The position numbers were made by a program, and so were the translations under genes. Shown here piece by piece: positions 15,330-23,414 of a stretch of 30,770 nucleotides of DNA. Numbering within the stretch: position 1 is the first letter of the stretch; each line of letters begins with the position of its first letter. The stretch comes from JASBRS01 sp964496495 (GTDB taxonomy: Bacteria > Deinococcota > Deinococci > Deinococcales > Trueperaceae): assembly GCA_964496495.1 (NCBI GenBank), contig CAZBZU010000042.1, forward strand, positions 1 to 30,770. The letters are read 5' to 3'. Under the pieces are notes generated by a model. That model worked only from the letters and a program-made list of their open reading frames with translations, searched no databases and was not told the DNA's origin.

Positions 15330-17797
15330 CCGGCCACCTCCAGCTCAGCGTCGTCTCGCGCCAGCGTGCTCAGGTCCGCCCGCTCCAGCCCGACCGGCTG
15401 GTCGGGCAGGCAGGGCAGCAGCATCACACCCGGCGTGAGGCCGGCATCGACAGCTACCGTCGCTCTGCGCAGCACGCCGCCGACCCGCAGCGTCACGCGC
15501 TCGCCGCCCTTCAGCGCCTGCGCGGCCGCGTCGTCGGGATGCAGGCGCAACCGCGCGCCGCCGGAGAGCTGCCGCAGATGCGGGTTGCGATCCAGATACT
15601 CGATGCGCAGCATGCTCGGGACGATCAGGAGGTTGCCTTCCGACGCTTCCCGGGTGCGGATCGCCACGCGCGCCTGACGGCGCGCCTTGGGCCGGTAGAG
15701 CACCCCATACGGCGGCAGCTCGGCGGGGTCGAGCTCGAAGCGTTTGCGCAGGACGCGCCTGGCGCTGCGGACGCTGCGGCCCTCTAGGCGCTGGCCCATG
15801 GCCTCGCCCAGGGCGCCCACCAGGCCCACGAAGTCCCTGCTCTCGCCGGCGTCCACCGGAGCCGCGTGCACGCTCAGGAAGCGGCCCTCCAGGCTGACGG
15901 TGGTGCCGTCCTTCTCGAACACCGTTGTGGCCGGCAGCACCACGTCCGCGACCTGCGCCGTCTCGGTGAGGAAGCTGTCGTGCACCACCAGCAGGTCCTT
16001 GTCCTTGAGTGCCTGCCGACGGTCGGGGTCGCGTGCGGGGTCGAGGTTGGAGAGGATCAACGCCCGGGCCGCGGAGAGCATCTCCGGGTAGGCGTAGCGC
16101 TCGTGGCTGGGGCCTACCGCGAGGAGCTCGAGCCCGTAGCTGTCGGCCATCGGGCCGAGGATCAGCACCTTGGCCTGCACCGCCTTGGCGAAGGCGGCTG
16201 CCGCGTCGGCAGCGACCTTGGTGGCGAGCACGAAGCCGCCGTACACGACCACGGCGTTCTCGGCAGCCTTCAAGCGCTCCACCAGCGCGGTTGCGTCCTC
16301 GACGCCCATGCCGAGCGCTGCCCGTTCGCCCTCGTCGAGGCTGCCGGCTCCGGCTGCCTGGCCCTCCTCGCCTCCCTCGGCGAGCTTCGTCAGGGCGCCG
16401 AAGAGCGCCGTCTCGCCGCCCGCCGGGTAGCGGACCGCCAGGCCGGCGTGCTTCATGAGATCGACGCGGTAGGGGGCAGCGACGGTGAGGATGTCGTGCT
16501 TGAGCTGTGGGTGCTCCTTGAGCCGCAGGTCGGCGATGGGAACGCCGTGCGCCATCATCTCGGGCGGGGTCACGCCCCTCATGGCGTCCTTGATGCGCAG
16601 GTCGGCGATCGGCACCTCTTCGGTGACGTCCCCGACGACGAGGATGCCGTCCGAGGTGGCGAGGTCCGCGAAGGCGGCCGGATCCTGCGCCGGAATCACC
16701 GAGGCGGCCGGGCGCGGAGCGACGTCGAGCTGGCCGGTCCCGAGCGCTTCGGCCAGCGCCTTCGCGGCCACCCCCTCCTCGAGGGTGGCGTCGGCGCGCA
16801 GCGCGATGCCCACGTCCTTGCCGCTCATGCCCGCCAGCCGGTCCTTGACGAAGGCGGCGGCCTCCTCCCAGGAGGCCGGCTGCAGCTCGCCGTTCTTGCG
16901 TACCAGCGGGGTCTCGAGGCGATCGGCGGCGTCCACGTACTCGTGACCGAAGCGCGTACCGTCGTCGATCCAGGTCTTGTTGACGTCCGGGTTCAGCGCC
17001 GCCTTGACGCGCTCGATGCGCCCGGTGCGGCCGTCGACCATGATGGCGCTTCCGGAGGCGTCATCCATGCCGGTGGTGCGGGTGTGCTGGTACTCCCAGT
17101 TGCGCCCGCGGAAGCGGCTGGTGGTGTCCAGGAGCGCCCCGACCGGGCAGATGTCGGTGATGTTGCCGGTGAAGTTGCTCGGCAGGCCCTCGTCGAGCGT
17201 GCCGATGTAGGTGTGCCCGCCGCGATCGATGAAGTCGAGCACGCTGTCTCCGGGCACCTCTTCGAAGTAGCGCACGCAGCGCTTGCAGTGGATGCAGCGC
17301 TCGCGATCGAGGGTGATGAGGTCCGACAGGCGGTGGTGCTTCTCCTGATGGCGCTTGTCGAACTCGAAGCGGCTGACGCCCGAGCCGTACTCGTAAGAGC
17401 GATCCTGCAGCTCGCAGGCACCGCCCTTGTCGCACACCGGGCAGTCGAGCGGGTGGTTGATGAGGGTGAACTCGACCATCCCGTTCTGCACCTGTTTGAC
17501 GTCCTCGGAGAGGGTGTCGACGACCATGCCCTCCATCACCTGGGTGGTGCAGGTTGCCATCATGGTCGGGAAGGTGAAGATCTTGGGCTCGCCGGTCGCC
17601 TCGTCGAGGATCCAGCCGCCTTCCCGGTCCTTGCGCGGCGCGCCGATGCGCGCCAGGCACATGCGGCAGGCACCGACGGGTGACATGTACTCCTGGCTGC
17701 AGAAGTACGGCACGTCGTAGCCGGCTGCGAAGATGGCGTCGATGACGCTGGTGCCCTGTGGCAGGTCCAGCTCGACGTCGTTGATGTGAACCTTCAT
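15326..17797 (-). CDS. nuoG: NADH-quinone oxidoreductase subunit G, lacking the N7 cluster ligands
   Basis: The largest peripheral-arm subunit (823 residues), passing electrons from NuoF/NuoE to NuoI. Visible ligands: [2Fe-2S] N1b Cys33, 44, 47, 83; N5 His115, Cys119, 122, 128 in HPLDCPVCDKGGACELQ; N4 Cys168, 171, 174, 217. A degenerate molybdopterin-oxidoreductase domain follows from about 230. The motif that in E. coli and Thermus binds cluster N7 (C-x2-C-x3-C-x27-C) is present in register, but all four cysteines are replaced: Gly243, Asp246, Ser250, Asp278. A short duplicated element (VPIADLRIK / VPIADLRLK) sits at about residues 395-404 and 419-428. ATG 17797 overlaps the nuoF stop in ATGA. 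Confidence 0.97.
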   Translation of the reverse strand: MKVHINDVELDLPQGTSVIDAIFAAGYDVPYFCSQEYMSPVGACRMCLARIGAPRKDREGGWILDEATGEPKIFTFPTMMATCTTQVMEGMVVDTLSEDVKQVQNGMVEFTLINHPLDCPVCDKGGACELQDRSYEYGSGVSRFEFDKRHQEKHHRLSDLITLDRERCIHCKRCVRYFEEVPGDSVLDFIDRGGHTYIGTLDEGLPSNFTGNITDICPVGALLDTTSRFRGRNWEYQHTRTTGMDDASGSAIMVDGRTGRIERVKAALNPDVNKTWIDDGTRFGHEYVDAADRLETPLVRKNGELQPASWEEAAAFVKDRLAGMSGKDVGIALRADATLEEGVAAKALAEALGTGQLDVAPRPAASVIPAQDPAAFADLATSDGILVVGDVTEEVPIADLRIKDAMRGVTPPEMMAHGVPIADLRLKEHPQLKHDILTVAAPYRVDLMKHAGLAVRYPAGGETALFGALTKLAEGGEEGQAAGAGSLDEGERAALGMGVEDATALVERLKAAENAVVVYGGFVLATKVAADAAAAFAKAVQAKVLILGPMADSYGLELLAVGPSHERYAYPEMLSAARALILSNLDPARDPDRRQALKDKDLLVVHDSFLTETAQVADVVLPATTVFEKDGTTVSLEGRFLSVHAAPVDAGESRDFVGLVGALGEAMGQRLEGRSVRSARRVLRKRFELDPAELPPYGVLYRPKARRQARVAIRTREASEGNLLIVPSMLRIEYLDRNPHLRQLSGGARLRLHPDDAAAQALKGGERVTLRVGGVLRRATVAVDAGLTPGVMLLPCLPDQPVGLERADLSTLARDDAELEVAG
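16515..16615 (-). repeat. Short direct repeat inside nuoG
   Basis: Bases 16515-16543 and 16587-16615 match at 25 of 29 positions, 72 bases (24 codons) apart, so the reading frame is kept. The protein copies read VPIADLRLK and VPIADLRIK. It looks like a small in-frame duplication within the molybdopterin-type domain. Confidence 0.7.
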
Positions 17798-19143
17798 GCG
17801 TCCCACCAGTCGTTCTTGGTGTACATCGGCTGGCCGTTGTCGACGAGGTACTCGTACTCGTCGCGGAACCATGTGAAGCTCGCCTGCACCGGCATGGCGC
17901 AGGCGTCCGCCAGCGGACAGAAGGCGGTGCCGCGGGTGTTGCGCACCATCTCCTCCATCAAGGTGAGGTCCTCGCGCGTGCCCAGACCGGCGAGCAGCTT
18001 CTGGTACATCTTCGGCAGCCAGGTGGCGATGCCTTCGCGGCAGGGCGTGCACTTGCCGCACGATTCGTGGGCGTAGAAGCGCACCACGTTGTACATGGCC
18101 GAGACGATGTCCTTCTCCTTGGGGATCACGATGACGCCGCCGGTGCCGAGCATCGACCCCGCCTTCGCCATGGCGTCGTAGGTCATGGGCAGGTCGAGGT
18201 TGTCATCGGTCCAGGGCAGCGGCGGGGTCGAGGAGCCGCCCGGGAAGAACCCCTTGGCCGCTTCCTTCGGCCCGCCGGCCAGATCGTAGATGAGCTCGCG
18301 GAAGGTGGCGCCCATGGGTAGCTCGTAGACGCCGGGCCGCTTCACCGGGCCGCTGATCTGGTAGAGCTTGGTGCCCTTGCTGTCGTCGGTGCCCATCGAG
18401 GCGAACCAGGCCGCGCCGCGGGTGATGATGTGAACGACGCTGGTCATGGTGGTGACGTTGTTGATCGTGGTCGGCAGCCCGTACACGCCCGCCTGTGCCG
18501 GGAAGGGAGGTTTGAGGCGCGGGTTGCCGCGCAGGCCCTCGAGCGAGTTCATGAGGGCGGTCTCCTCGCCGCAGATGTAGGCGCCGGCCCCGCGGTGGAC
18601 CGTGATGTCCACCTCGATGCCCGTGCCGAGCGCGTCCCGGCCCAGGATGCCGGCGTCCCTGGCCTCGCGGATGGCGCCGACCAGGCGCTCGTACCCCTTC
18701 ACGTACTCGCCGCGGATGTAGATCATGCCCTTGGTCGCCTGGATGGCGTAGCAGCCGATGATCATGCCCTCGATGAGCTGGTGCGGGTCGTCCTCCATGA
18801 TGTAGCGGTCCTTGAACGAGCCCGGTTCCGACTCGTCGGCGTTCACCACCAGCAGCCGCTGGCGGCCGTCGACCGGGGGCATGAACGACCACTTCACGCC
18901 GGTGGGGAAGCCGGCGCCACCGCGGCCGCGGAGCTTCGAGGCCTTGACCTCGTCGATCACCTGGCCGGGCGACATCTCGGCAAGCGCCTTGCGCGCCGCC
19001 TCGTAGCCGCCGTGGGAGCGGTAGTAGTCGAGGGTGTGCGCGCCCTCCACGCCCACGTGGCGGTACATGACCACCTCGTAGCGCGGGTCGCGGCGGCTGG
19101 TGATGGGTTGGGTGGCGAGGTCTTGACTCGCGCCTGCGCTCAT
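17794..19143 (-). CDS. nuoF: NADH-quinone oxidoreductase subunit F (NADH/FMN subunit)
   Basis: The NADH-oxidising subunit at the tip of the peripheral arm. 449 residues. The FMN/NADH glycine-rich loop is RGRGGAGFPTGVKW (72-85) and NADESEPGSFKDR (101-113) is the conserved nucleotide-site segment. Cluster N3 ligands are Cys362, 365, 368 in ESCGKCTPCREG and Cys409 in AFCPLADAC. About 30 polar residues precede the core. ATG 19143 overlaps the nuoE stop by one base (TGATG), so synthesis is coupled; its own stop overlaps nuoG. Confidence 0.97.
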   Translation of the reverse strand: MSAGASQDLATQPITSRRDPRYEVVMYRHVGVEGAHTLDYYRSHGGYEAARKALAEMSPGQVIDEVKASKLRGRGGAGFPTGVKWSFMPPVDGRQRLLVVNADESEPGSFKDRYIMEDDPHQLIEGMIIGCYAIQATKGMIYIRGEYVKGYERLVGAIREARDAGILGRDALGTGIEVDITVHRGAGAYICGEETALMNSLEGLRGNPRLKPPFPAQAGVYGLPTTINNVTTMTSVVHIITRGAAWFASMGTDDSKGTKLYQISGPVKRPGVYELPMGATFRELIYDLAGGPKEAAKGFFPGGSSTPPLPWTDDNLDLPMTYDAMAKAGSMLGTGGVIVIPKEKDIVSAMYNVVRFYAHESCGKCTPCREGIATWLPKMYQKLLAGLGTREDLTLMEEMVRNTRGTAFCPLADACAMPVQASFTWFRDEYEYLVDNGQPMYTKNDWWDA

Positions 19144-19751
19144 CAGGCCTCACCCTCTCCCGCGCCGTCGCCGCCGGCGGAGCTCAGAAGGAACTCCGCC
19201 TTGGCCTCGCCCTCGTTGTCCCCGCCGCGCTCGCGCCAGGCCTCGGGCATCTCGTCGCGCATCAGCGCCTCCAGCAACTGGTCGCAACGCGCGCGGCCCA
19301 CGCGCTCGTAGTAGACGTCGTTGACCTGCAGCACCGGGCCGGTGCCGCACGACCCCAGGCACTCGACCTTCTGGATGCTGAAGCGCCCCTCGCGGTCGGT
19401 CTCGCCATTGACGATGCCGAGCTTCTCGACCAGGTGGTCGTAGAGCTGGTCGGAGCCCGCCAGCGAGCAGGAGAGCGTGGAGCACACCTGCAGGTGGTAC
19501 CTGCCCACGGGCTCGCCGTGATACTCCGAGTAGAAGCTCATCACGCCCTTGACCTCGGTGGGGTGGATGCCGACGATCTCGGCGATCTCGGCGACGCGGG
19601 CCTCGCTGACGTGACGCTCGGCGCGTTGCACCTCCCACAGGAGCGGCATCACGGCGCTGCGCCGCCCGTACTCGGGGTAGCGGCCCAGGATCTCGCCGAC
19701 CAGCGCCCGCTTGTCGGCGAAGAAGGGAGGGATGGTGTCCAGTTCAACCAT
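19143..19751 (-). CDS. nuoE: NADH-quinone oxidoreductase subunit E ([2Fe-2S] N1a)
   Basis: A thioredoxin-fold [2Fe-2S] subunit that pairs with NuoF. 202 residues. Cluster ligands are Cys90 and Cys95 in VCSTLSCSL, and Cys131 and Cys135 in ECLGSCGTGPVLQVND. The C-terminus carries an acidic, Gly/Glu/Ala-rich tail of about 30 residues (RGGDNEGEAKAEF onwards) that extends past the common core, likely disordered. ATG 19751 follows GTGAGG by 7 bases. It is separated from nuoD by 81 bases that include a small hairpin with a GCAA loop. Confidence 0.96.
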   Translation of the reverse strand: MVELDTIPPFFADKRALVGEILGRYPEYGRRSAVMPLLWEVQRAERHVSEARVAEIAEIVGIHPTEVKGVMSFYSEYHGEPVGRYHLQVCSTLSCSLAGSDQLYDHLVEKLGIVNGETDREGRFSIQKVECLGSCGTGPVLQVNDVYYERVGRARCDQLLEALMRDEMPEAWRERGGDNEGEAKAEFLLSSAGGDGAGEGEA

Positions 19752-19832
19752 GCTCGAACCTCACGGCGCGCCCCGCGCCCGGCGGGAGGGCGTTGCCGCC
19801 CAGCCTTCCCGCACGCATCGCGTGTCTAGCCC

Positions 19833-21062
19833 TCACTTGTCCACGTCTCCCATGATCGGGTCCAGGCTGGCGATGTTCACGACCATGTCCGCGAACAGGC
19901 CCCCCAGGCAGGCAGGCTCCAGCGACTGCAGGTTGATCAGGCTCGGCACGCGGATCTTCACGCGGTAGGGCATCGAGCCGCCGTCGCTGACGATGTAGTA
20001 GCCGAGCTCCCCGCGGGCGCTCTCGGTCGCCACGTAGACCTCCCCGCGCGGCGGATGGAAGCCCTCGGTGACGAGCTTGAAGTGGAAGATGACGGCTTCC
20101 ATGGAGTTCTCGAGCTCACTCCGCGGCGGCAAGCTGATGCGCCGGTCGGGATCCCTGATGGGGCCCGGCTCCATGCGGTCCACGGCCTGCCGCACGATCT
20201 TCATGCTCTCGCGCATCTCGTCGATGCGGATCAGCATGCGGCTGAGGGCGTCGCCGGCGTCGTAGGTGGGCACGTCGAAGTCGTAGTCCTGGTAACCGCT
20301 GTAGGGCGCGGCCTTGCGGAAGTCGAGCGGCACGCCGCTGGCGCGCAGGCTGGGGCCGGTCAGTCCCCAGTCGAGCGCCGTCTCGCGGCTCAGCACCCCG
20401 ATGTTCTTGAGGCGGTTGACGAAGATGTCGTTCTTGGCGAAGAGCCGCTCGTACTGCACGATCATCTTCGGGAAGGTCTCGAGGAACTGGTCGACGGCCG
20501 GGAAGAACTCGTCGGGTACGTCGCGGTAGAGGCCGCCGACGCGGAAGTAGCCGAAGTTCATGCGCACGCCGCACACCAGCTCGAAGATGTCGAGTAGCGT
20601 CTCGCGCTCGCGCATGGTGTAGAAGAACGGCGTCAACGCGCCCATGTCGAGCAGGCCGGTCCCGATGAACACCAGGTGGCTGGCGATGCGGTTGAGCTCG
20701 TTGAGCGCCACGCGGATGCGCTCTGCCCGCTCCGGAACGCGCGCGTCCATCAGCTTCTCGACCGACAGCACGTACGCCAGGTCGTGCGAGAAGCCGTGCA
20801 GGTAGTCCATACGGTTGGAGTAGGTCACGCACTGCTGGTAGGTGCGGTTCTCCATGGTCTTCTCGAAGCCGGTGTGGAGGTAGCCGATCTGCGGCTTGAT
20901 GCCGACGATCTCCTCGCCGTCGAGGTCGACCACCAGTCGCAGCACGCCGTGGGTGCTGGGATGCTGCGGGCCCACGTTGATGCGCATGTAGCGCGTCTCG
21001 AACTGGCCTCGCTGCTCCTCGCGCGTCACGGTGGCCGCGTGGCCCAGGTCCTTGACGCTCAC
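19833..21062 (-). CDS. nuoD: NADH-quinone oxidoreductase subunit D (49 kDa)
   Basis: The hydrogenase-like subunit that, with NuoB and NuoH, forms the quinone pocket near cluster N2. 409 residues; nuoC and nuoD are separate genes, unlike the fused E. coli form. NVGPQHPSTHGVLR holds His38 and NRMDYLHGFSHDLAY holds Tyr87, the two quinone head-group residues, at the same numbers I recall for Thermus Nqo4. GELGYYIVSDGGSMPYRVKI and the C-terminal DPIMGDVDK ending are typical. GTG start at 21062 overlaps the nuoC stop in GTGA. Confidence 0.97.
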   Translation of the reverse strand: MSVKDLGHAATVTREEQRGQFETRYMRINVGPQHPSTHGVLRLVVDLDGEEIVGIKPQIGYLHTGFEKTMENRTYQQCVTYSNRMDYLHGFSHDLAYVLSVEKLMDARVPERAERIRVALNELNRIASHLVFIGTGLLDMGALTPFFYTMRERETLLDIFELVCGVRMNFGYFRVGGLYRDVPDEFFPAVDQFLETFPKMIVQYERLFAKNDIFVNRLKNIGVLSRETALDWGLTGPSLRASGVPLDFRKAAPYSGYQDYDFDVPTYDAGDALSRMLIRIDEMRESMKIVRQAVDRMEPGPIRDPDRRISLPPRSELENSMEAVIFHFKLVTEGFHPPRGEVYVATESARGELGYYIVSDGGSMPYRVKIRVPSLINLQSLEPACLGGLFADMVVNIASLDPIMGDVDK

Positions 21063-21705
21063 GGCTTGCCACTCTCCTTACCTTCCATGCCGGCACCCTG
21101 GCCGAAGTCCTGCTCGCTCGTGATACCCTTGGCGGCCCCGCCCTTCCAGCCGGTCAGGCCGGGGTCGGCGCCGATGAGGCCGGCGCGGAAGGCGGCAGGG
21201 TCGAGGAAGCGCCCCTCGCCGAAGAGCGTGGGCGTCTCCCCCAGCGGGAAGTCCTTGCGGTGGGGGTGGCCCTCGAAGTCCTCGGGGGTGAGCAGCTTGC
21301 GCAGGTCCGGGTGTCCTTCGAACACCACACCGAACATGTCGTAGACCTCGCGCTCCATGAAGTTGGCGGCCTTGAACAGGTGCGTGATGGTCGGGAGCGT
21401 CTCGCCGTCGTCCAGCTCGACGCGGATGAAGAGCCGTCCGTTGCCGTCGGGGTTCCGCATGTTGTAGACGACGGTGAAGCGCTTGCCCTGATGACCCGGG
21501 TAGGTGAGGTAGTCGATGCCGAAGACGTCCGAGACCATCTCGAAGCCGTTCTCCTTGGCGAGCCGCACGGCCTCGACGACGTGCTCCTTGGGTACCGTGA
21601 CGCTGACCATGTCCTTGAAGGTGCTGAGCACCCCGCCGAGGGGCTCGAGGGCGTCCACCGTGGCCTTGGTGGCAGCGGCCAGCTCGACGTCGGTCGGCTT
21701 GTCGC

Positions 21706-21709
<4 letters not shown>
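21059..21709 (-). CDS. nuoC: NADH-quinone oxidoreductase subunit C (30 kDa)
   Basis: A peripheral-arm structural subunit with no cofactor, packed against NuoD. 216 residues. The signature EREVYDMFGVVFEGHPDLRK is complete and GHPHRKDFPLGE closes the core domain; about 45 residues of less conserved tail follow (LFGEGRFLDPAAFRAG onwards). GTG start at 21709 (VSDKPTDVELA) overlaps the nuoB stop in GTGA and has a GGAGGGG site upstream. Confidence 0.96.
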
Positions 21710-22242
<533 letters not shown>

Positions 22243-22244
22243 AC

Positions 22245-22592
22245 TCACTTCCAGAACAGGACACCCTTGCGGAGGATGTACAGGTACCCCACCGCCAGGA
22301 CGGCCACGAACATGATCGCCTGCACGTATAGGAAGGCAGGCGCTTCGCGGAACTTGACCGCCAGCGGGTAGAAGAAGGCGGTCTCCAGGTCGAAGATGAT
22401 GAAGAGCATGGCGACCATGTAGAAGTGGACGGGGAAGCGCTGACGGGCGCTCCCGGACGCCGGCACGCCCGATTCGTAGGCGGCCAGCTTCACGTCCGAA
22501 GCCTTCTTCGGACCCAGCACCGCGCTCGCGCCAAGCGCGGCGACGGTGATGAATCCGGCGGCAAGGAACATCATGAGAACGTCTAGGTACAA
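22245..22592 (-). CDS. nuoA: NADH-quinone oxidoreductase subunit A
   Basis: A three-helix membrane subunit at the junction with the peripheral arm; about 115 residues. Hallmarks are GPKKASDVKLAAYESGVPA with the conserved YESG loop, RFPVHFYMVAMLFIIFDLE with the FDLE acidic motif, and a final helix before RKGVLFWK. The start is uncertain: TTG at 22592 gives full N-terminal length but its nearest GGGAG is about 14 bases upstream, and the ATG-ATG at 22574/22571 would shorten the first helix and has no ribosome site. First gene of the operon, behind a leader of about 90 bases. Confidence 0.93.
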   Translation of the reverse strand: MYLDVLMMFLAAGFITVAALGASAVLGPKKASDVKLAAYESGVPASGSARQRFPVHFYMVAMLFIIFDLETAFFYPLAVKFREAPAFLYVQAIMFVAVLAVGYLYILRKGVLFWK

Positions 22593-22642
22593 GGTTCTCG
22601 AACACTCCCTTCAGACGAGCAGAAACACCCTCTCCGACGGAC

Positions 22643-22670
22643 GAAACCCGACGCTCATGTGCCGGGTTTC
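22643..22670 (-). promoter_or_regulatory. Hairpin and possible leader peptide in the nuo 5' leader
   Basis: An exact 8-bp inverted repeat, GAAACCCG with CGGGTTTC around 12 bases, lies between the nuo promoter and nuoA. An ATG inside the loop opens a 15-codon reading frame (MSVGFRPSERVFLLV, 22611-22658 minus) that ends 18 bases before the TTG of nuoA. No ribosome site serves it, so a translated leader peptide is only a possibility. The hairpin could affect message stability or start-site access. Confidence 0.4.
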
Positions 22671-22690
22671 ACAACCGCAAACCGTCGACG

Positions 22691-22720
22691 AGTCTACCAG
22701 AGCTTCGAAGCCGTCCACAA
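22691..22720 (-). promoter_or_regulatory. Promoter of the nuo operon
   Basis: Minus strand: -35 TTGTGG (22720-22715), 18-base spacer, -10 TAGACT (22696-22691). Transcription would begin near 22684 and run through nuoA to nuoN. The -10 sits in GGTAGACTCG, the same core as in front of the tryptophanase and MATE genes; this is the only one of the three with a recognisable -35. Confidence 0.6.
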
Positions 22721-23112
22721 GGGAAGTTCTCAGGACATCCGTCCCAGGCGGGCGGGCGGCCCGGCGGCGCCGGCGCCGAGCCGGGCACGCCTGGGGCCCC
22801 GCCCCCCACCACCTGCGTGCAACGACCCGCGCAGCGAGCGGCCTCATGTCCTCATTGTGCCCCTTTGAGACGCAGGCCCTGCAACGCGGACCACGAGGTC
22901 CGGCTTATTCCCGTCGCTCACGCGGCGGCACCATGCCATCGGGCGCGGACCCGGCCCGCATCCCGAGCGGGCGACATCCGGGACGAGGGTCCCGGCGGCG
23001 AGGAGCTGTCGCCGAGCGCCGGGCCCCGGTGGCCTCATCGCGCCCCGAAGACGCCCGAGGCGAGGTGGCGGAAACGCCCTCGGGCACGGTCCATTCCGCG
23101 TTCGGACGGGCC
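22721..23112. other. GC-rich gap of about 390 bases with no supported gene
   Basis: It lies between the divergent nuo and tRNA-Lys promoters. Open frames exist on both strands but are Arg/Pro-rich composition artefacts without ribosome sites. A short inverted repeat, CGGACC-ACGA-GGTCCG, is at about 22888-22903. A weak minus-strand pair (TTGCAG, then CACAAT after 19 bases) could be a second nuo promoter. I see no tRNA, riboswitch or mobile element signature. Confidence 0.5.
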
Positions 23113-23141
23113 TTGACAGGTCCTGGGGGCGTCCATATACT
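23113..23141 (+). promoter_or_regulatory. Consensus promoter of the tRNA-Lys/tRNA-Glu unit
   Basis: TTGACA (23113-23118), a 17-base spacer and TATACT (23136-23141), close to a perfect vegetative sigma promoter. Transcription would begin about 7 bases later, only a few bases before the mature tRNA-Lys 5' end at 23154. It is the strongest promoter in the window, as expected for stable RNA. Confidence 0.88.
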
Positions 23142-23153
23142 ACTGAGGCTGTT

Positions 23154-23229
23154 GGGTCGTTAGCTCAGTTGGTAGAGCAGCTGACTTTTAATCAGCGGGT
23201 CATAGGTTCGAGTCCTATACGACCCACCA
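23154..23229 (+). tRNA. tRNA-Lys (anticodon UUU)
   Basis: A 76-base cloverleaf: acceptor GGGTCGT pairs with ACGACCC, D-arm GCTC/GAGC, anticodon stem GCTGA/TCAGC around CTTTTAA (anticodon TTT), T-arm ATAGG-TTCGAGT-CCTAT, discriminator A and an encoded CCA. All stems pair. It is the first of two tRNAs in one transcript. Confidence 0.97.
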
Positions 23230-23250
23230 CAGATGAACCGCAGGCAGGAT

Positions 23251-23326
23251 GGCCCCTTCGACTAGTGGTTAAGGTCACCACCCTTTCAAGGTGGCGGCAC
23301 GGGTTCGAATCCCGTAGGGGTCACCA
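23251..23326 (+). tRNA. tRNA-Glu (anticodon UUC)
   Basis: A 76-base cloverleaf: acceptor GGCCCCT with AGGGGTC (one G-U pair), D-arm GACT/GGTC, anticodon stem CCACC/GGTGG around CTTTCAA (anticodon TTC), T-arm ACGGG-TTCGAAT-CCCGT, discriminator A and encoded CCA. It follows tRNA-Lys after 21 bases and is followed within 5 bases by a terminator. Confidence 0.97.
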
Positions 23327-23330
23327 GGAG

Positions 23331-23356
23331 GGAGGCGCCTTTGGCGCCTCCTTTCT
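23331..23356 (+). terminator. Intrinsic terminator of the tRNA unit
   Basis: A perfect 9-bp stem, GGAGGCGCC with GGCGCCTCC, around a TTT loop, followed by TTTCT. It begins 4 bases after the tRNA-Glu CCA end. The only classic intrinsic terminator I find in the window. Confidence 0.88.
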
Positions 23357-23414
23357 ACTTCCATCACCCTCGCCCGTGCCGTGCCTTCCCGCCGGCCGCG
23401 GCCGGGCGACCCGG

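Noticed and set aside
22860..22890. Minus-strand TTGCAG and CACAAT as a second nuo promoter
   Set aside because: The 19-base spacer and poor hexamers make it much weaker than the pair at 22691-22720.
22844..23038. Small minus-strand frame (64 codons) in the nuo/tRNA gap
   Set aside because: No ribosome site or family features and biased composition; not supported as a gene.
23154..23326. tRNA pair as an integration site of a mobile element
   Set aside because: No integrase, no direct repeat of a tRNA 3' end nearby and no change of gene type; the flanks look like ordinary chromosome.
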